This document shows, one piece after another, positions 61,428 to 64,000 of a stretch of DNA of 64,000 nt; the first letter of the stretch is position 1, and each line of letters opens with the position of its first letter. Made by a program: the position numbers and the translations under genes. The stretch comes from Hyphomonas neptunium ATCC 15444 (GTDB lineage Bacteria > Pseudomonadota > Alphaproteobacteria > Caulobacterales > Hyphomonadaceae): positions 3,534,001 to 3,598,000 of the forward strand of contig NC_008358.1 of assembly GCF_000013025.1 (NCBI RefSeq), in the 5' to 3' direction. The notes under the pieces were generated by a model. It was not told the DNA's origin and did no database searches. It was given only the letters and a program-made list of their open reading frames with translations.

Positions 61428-62000
61428 ATGGTCCGCATCGACAAGATCTACACCCGCACGGGCGACAAAGGACAGACCCGCCTTTCGACCGGCGAGCAGG
61501 TGCCCAAATGGCACCCCCGCGTCGCCGCTTATGGCACGGTAGATGAACTCAACGCCGCCGTCGGTGTTGCCGCCCTGGAAGCCGGCAGCGACATGCTTGC
61601 CCGGATCCGCCGCATCCAGAATGACCTCTTCGATCTTGGCGCAGACCTTGCCACACCCGATCGCGGCCGCGTTCTGGAATGGACCCCGCTGCGCATCATC
61701 GCCACGCAGGTCACCCGGCTTGAAGAAGAGATCGACGCAATGAACGCGGCCATCGCTCCGCTCGACAGTTTCATTCTGCCCGGCGGCTCAAGACTTGCGG
61801 CGCAGCTACACGTCGCCCGCACCCTTTGCCGCCGCGCGGAACGCTACATGGCCGAGCTTGCAAGCTTGGAGAACGAGCCGGTAAACGCCGAGGCGTTGGC
61901 GTTCATCAACCGCCTGTCGGACTGGCTGTTCGTGGCCGGGCGTGCGGCAAACAATGACGGCGCAGATGACGTAAAATGGGTGCCCGGCGCAAACCGCTGA
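61428..62000 (+). CDS. ATP:cob(I)alamin adenosyltransferase (PduO type)
   Basis: Makes adenosylcobalamin from cob(I)alamin and ATP; 190 residues. The ATP-binding N-terminus IYTRTGDKGQTRLSTGEQVPKWHPRVAAYGTVDELNA and the helical SFILPGGSRLAAQLHVARTLCRRAERYMAEL with the active-site Arg are diagnostic. GGAAGGA lies upstream of the ATG at 61428. It is likely cotranscribed with the twin-TM gene. No other cobalamin gene is in view. Confidence 0.92.
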   Translation: MVRIDKIYTRTGDKGQTRLSTGEQVPKWHPRVAAYGTVDELNAAVGVAALEAGSDMLARIRRIQNDLFDLGADLATPDRGRVLEWTPLRIIATQVTRLEEEIDAMNAAIAPLDSFILPGGSRLAAQLHVARTLCRRAERYMAELASLENEPVNAEALAFINRLSDWLFVAGRAANNDGADDVKWVPGANR

Positions 62001-62003
62001 TAT

Positions 62004-62966
62004 TCAGCGGCGCTGCGCATCCCGCACGTCCGCCATCAAAGCAAAGAGCTCGATGACCGGCGTGACCTTTCCGTCACCGCGATACTCCCGGTAAAGACTG
62101 TCGACATTCACGGCAATGCGCTCTGCGTCGCCCCAGCTGGCATAGTCGCCAAGTGCAATATCCAGCGCCGCCTCGCGCACGCCAAGCCCGGCATCGAAGC
62201 GTTTGCGGGCCTCCCCGTCAACAAAGGCAAGATAGTCCGCCACCCGGCGCACACCCGCCTTGTCCGTGACCGGACCATGACCCGGCACGATAACATCGAC
62301 ATCCATGGCGATGATCTGCTCACACGCCCTGATCCAGTTCGCCACTGGTCCCGCCCACATCAGCGGCGTGCCATCGATAAACAGAATGTCACCGGTGAAA
62401 ATAGCCTTGTCGCCCGGCACATGCACCAGAACATCTCCGCCCGTATGCGCCGGGCCGACTTCGATCAGACGCACGGCCTTGTCACCCACCTTCAGGTCCA
62501 GCGTCCCTGAAAATGTCTGCGTCGGCGCCCGCTCATCGACATTCTCGAAATCGAAAGGCGCGAAAATGTCCGCGAAATAACTGCCGGCCGGCCCCAGTTG
62601 CGCGCCCATCTTCTTGAATTGGGCCAGCATCGCCGGGGGCACTTCGGCCATTTCGCGTGCGCTCGCTTCGGACGCAATGATCTCCGCCTGCGGACAACAA
62701 CCATTGCCGTGGCAATGATCACCATTGGCATGCGTATTCACGATGGCGCCAATCTTGCCCGCCCCGATACCCGTCGCATCGGCCATCGCGCCGAGCATCT
62801 CCCGCGTCAGCGCCATGTCGAACAGCGTATCGACGAGAAGGGACGCTTCCCCATCGCGGATCAGCCCGGCATTCGACCAGCCCCAGCCGCCATCGGGCTG
62901 CAGCCAGGCATACAGCCCATTGCCAATATCCTTGAGACCCTTGGTATACTCCCAGCGCGCGGCCAT
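62004..62966 (-). CDS. MBL-fold metallohydrolase
   Basis: A 320-residue metallo-beta-lactamase superfamily protein. The metal motif is HANGDH (79-84), the Asn-for-His variant of HxHxDH found in a subset of the family, with later ligands in GPAHTGGDVLVHVP, FTGDILF and VPGHGPVTD. No signal peptide is evident. Enzymes of this type include cyclase-like and detoxifying hydrolases; the substrate is not predictable. GGAGG precedes the ATG. Confidence 0.85.
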   Translation of the reverse strand: MAARWEYTKGLKDIGNGLYAWLQPDGGWGWSNAGLIRDGEASLLVDTLFDMALTREMLGAMADATGIGAGKIGAIVNTHANGDHCHGNGCCPQAEIIASEASAREMAEVPPAMLAQFKKMGAQLGPAGSYFADIFAPFDFENVDERAPTQTFSGTLDLKVGDKAVRLIEVGPAHTGGDVLVHVPGDKAIFTGDILFIDGTPLMWAGPVANWIRACEQIIAMDVDVIVPGHGPVTDKAGVRRVADYLAFVDGEARKRFDAGLGVREAALDIALGDYASWGDAERIAVNVDSLYREYRGDGKVTPVIELFALMADVRDAQRR

Positions 62967-63033
62967 CTTTCTTCCTCCCGGTCAACTTTTGCCGGAATGA
63001 GACCACGGCGCCACCCGCCCCGCAAGCGCCGGC

Positions 63034-64000
63034 TCAGAACCGCTCCAGCAGACGCCGCAGGTATTCGCGCTCTTCCTCGTCTTCGGCCTCGCCGTAACGG
63101 CGGCGGAGTTCGTCGAGAATATCCTTTGCCCGTTGGCGTTCGGACTCTGACGGAATTTCGATCCCCTGCCCGTCATTGCCCGCGCCTGTCAGCGGCCGGC
63201 CGAGCGGATCATTTGAGTTTTGTCCCTGCTCGCCCAGCCGGTTGGCCCGCATCTGGTCAATCTGGTTGGCCATCTCACGGGAAAGCTCCGAGAGCATCTG
63301 CGTGGCCCGCTCCTGATCGATCACCGCGCGCCCCTCATTGCCGCCCTCAAGGGCACGCTCTGCCCGGCGCTGCGCATCGAGAATGCCGCGCAGGGTATCT
63401 TCGTCCACCCCGTCGCCGGGGGTGCCGCCGCCTTCTTCACCCTGCCCCCCGCTGTCGCCGCCCCGGCGGGCCAGTTCTTCGACGAGACGGCCAAGCTCGG
63501 CCTGCCGCTCAGCCAGCGTTCCGCCCCGACCCTCTCCCGGCTCGCCCTCGCCTTCCTGCGCGCCGCCGCCGTCTTCTCCGGGCTCCTGGCCTTCGCCCGT
63601 GCCCTGGCCTTCCATGTCGCCGCCTTCGCCTTGCTCTGAGCCTTCGCCGGGTTGCTCACCCATCTGACCGGGCTGTTCGCCGCGCTGCTGCGCAAGGGTA
63701 TCATCATTGAGCTGGCGCTGTTCACGGAGGATTTCGGAGAGCCGGCGCATGGCGTCGGTCAGCTCTTGCTCTTCAGGCGGAAGGTCTCCTTCCTCGCCTT
63801 CGGCCTGTTCACCCGGAAGGCCATCGCCCTGGCCTTCGCCGCGCTGGAATTCGAGATTCTCCAGCATGTTGGTAATGTCCGAGAGAAGCTGGCGGGCCTG
63901 CTCCTCCGCCCCGGTCTCGGTGAGATCCTGCAGGGCATTCAACATGTCCTCAAAATCCTGACCGCCCAGCGAGTCGCCCCCCGCCTGCGCCTGGCCATCT
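63034..64000 (-). CDS. C-terminal part of a DUF4175/TIGR02302 family protein (partial)
   Basis: The frame is open to the right edge; about 320 C-terminal residues are visible. The visible sequence is low-complexity, Gln/Gly/Glu-rich and helical. It begins GQAQAGGDSLGGQDFEDMLNALQDLTETG, runs through long acidic stretches (GEQGEGGDMEGQGTGEGQ...) and ends with an ordered tail SESERQRAKDILDELRRRYGEAEDEEEREYLRRLLERF. This tail and the domain order match the large alphaproteobacterial TIGR02302 proteins, whose N-terminal membrane part would lie beyond the window. Confidence 0.82.
   Translation of the reverse strand, partial: DGQAQAGGDSLGGQDFEDMLNALQDLTETGAEEQARQLLSDITNMLENLEFQRGEGQGDGLPGEQAEGEEGDLPPEEQELTDAMRRLSEILREQRQLNDDTLAQQRGEQPGQMGEQPGEGSEQGEGGDMEGQGTGEGQEPGEDGGGAQEGEGEPGEGRGGTLAERQAELGRLVEELARRGGDSGGQGEEGGGTPGDGVDEDTLRGILDAQRRAERALEGGNEGRAVIDQERATQMLSELSREMANQIDQMRANRLGEQGQNSNDPLGRPLTGAGNDGQGIEIPSESERQRAKDILDELRRRYGEAEDEEEREYLRRLLERF

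Overview
The window is a high-GC chromosomal segment, roughly 60-65 % GC by eye, from an alphaproteobacterium. The gene set fits a Hyphomonadaceae/Caulobacterales-like marine bacterium best: RegB/RegA with SenC, PhaR/PhaB, CarD next to a 7Fe ferredoxin, MmcB, a second RpoH-type sigma factor, FabA/FabI, ZapA and a SUV3-type helicase. The family-level assignment is inference. Almost all of the window is tightly packed core chromosome with many 4-bp ATGA gene overlaps. No prophage, CRISPR array or rRNA was seen.

Layout. 1-5.8 kb: glyoxalase I, hypoxanthine phosphoribosyltransferase, ftsEX, an acyltransferase, an AlkA-type glycosylase and an HNH endonuclease. 5.7-8.5 kb: two glycosyltransferases. 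8.5-11.2 kb: SenC and the RegB/RegA redox two-component system. 11.2-17.4 kb: a prephenate dehydrogenase, phaR/phaB, gloB, a methyltransferase and a P-II protein. 17.5-22.3 kb: a four-gene operon of envelope proteins (subtilase lipoprotein, membrane-anchored prodomain-like protein, small lipoprotein, M23 peptidase lipoprotein). 22.4-31.5 kb: TrmO, pentapeptide-repeat protein, SUV3-type helicase, S4 protein, TerB-like protein, ferredoxin, CarD and several small genes. 31.6-42.6 kb: SoxR with a neighbouring VOC gene, an acyl-CoA synthetase, proA-nadD-moeB, hydrolase, 2-hydroxyacid dehydrogenase, fabA-fabI and yjhX. 43-49.2 kb: an AT-richer orphan with a nuclease-like motif, CAP protein, udk, pnp, rpsO and two small membrane or lipoprotein genes. 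49.2-51.3 kb: an IS110-family insertion sequence, an 850-bp gene-free island of palindromic repeats, and tRNA-Arg(CCT). 51.3-64 kb: a Cys/Met PLP enzyme, an SNase-like lipoprotein, RpoH, mmcB, a divergent pair of citrate synthase homologues (one fused to a DNA-binding domain), transketolase, zapA, a cobalamin adenosyltransferase, an MBL hydrolase and the C-terminal part of a DUF4175-type protein.

The most striking signal is the IS110 element. Its 177-nt 5' non-coding end looks like a bridge RNA whose guides can be read from this one sequence. A target loop carries ACCCCT and GGGAGAG, matching the two flanks around a CT core. A donor loop carries ACAGTCGCTTG, which is exactly right end + CT core + left end. 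This fixes the element at 49225-50357 and shows that it sits in a genomic palindromic repeat. Two diverged repeats elsewhere in the window (about 530-657 and 51052-51187) still carry an intact core target. The second candidate for a little-described system is the envelope protease/lipoprotein operon at 17.5-22.3 kb.
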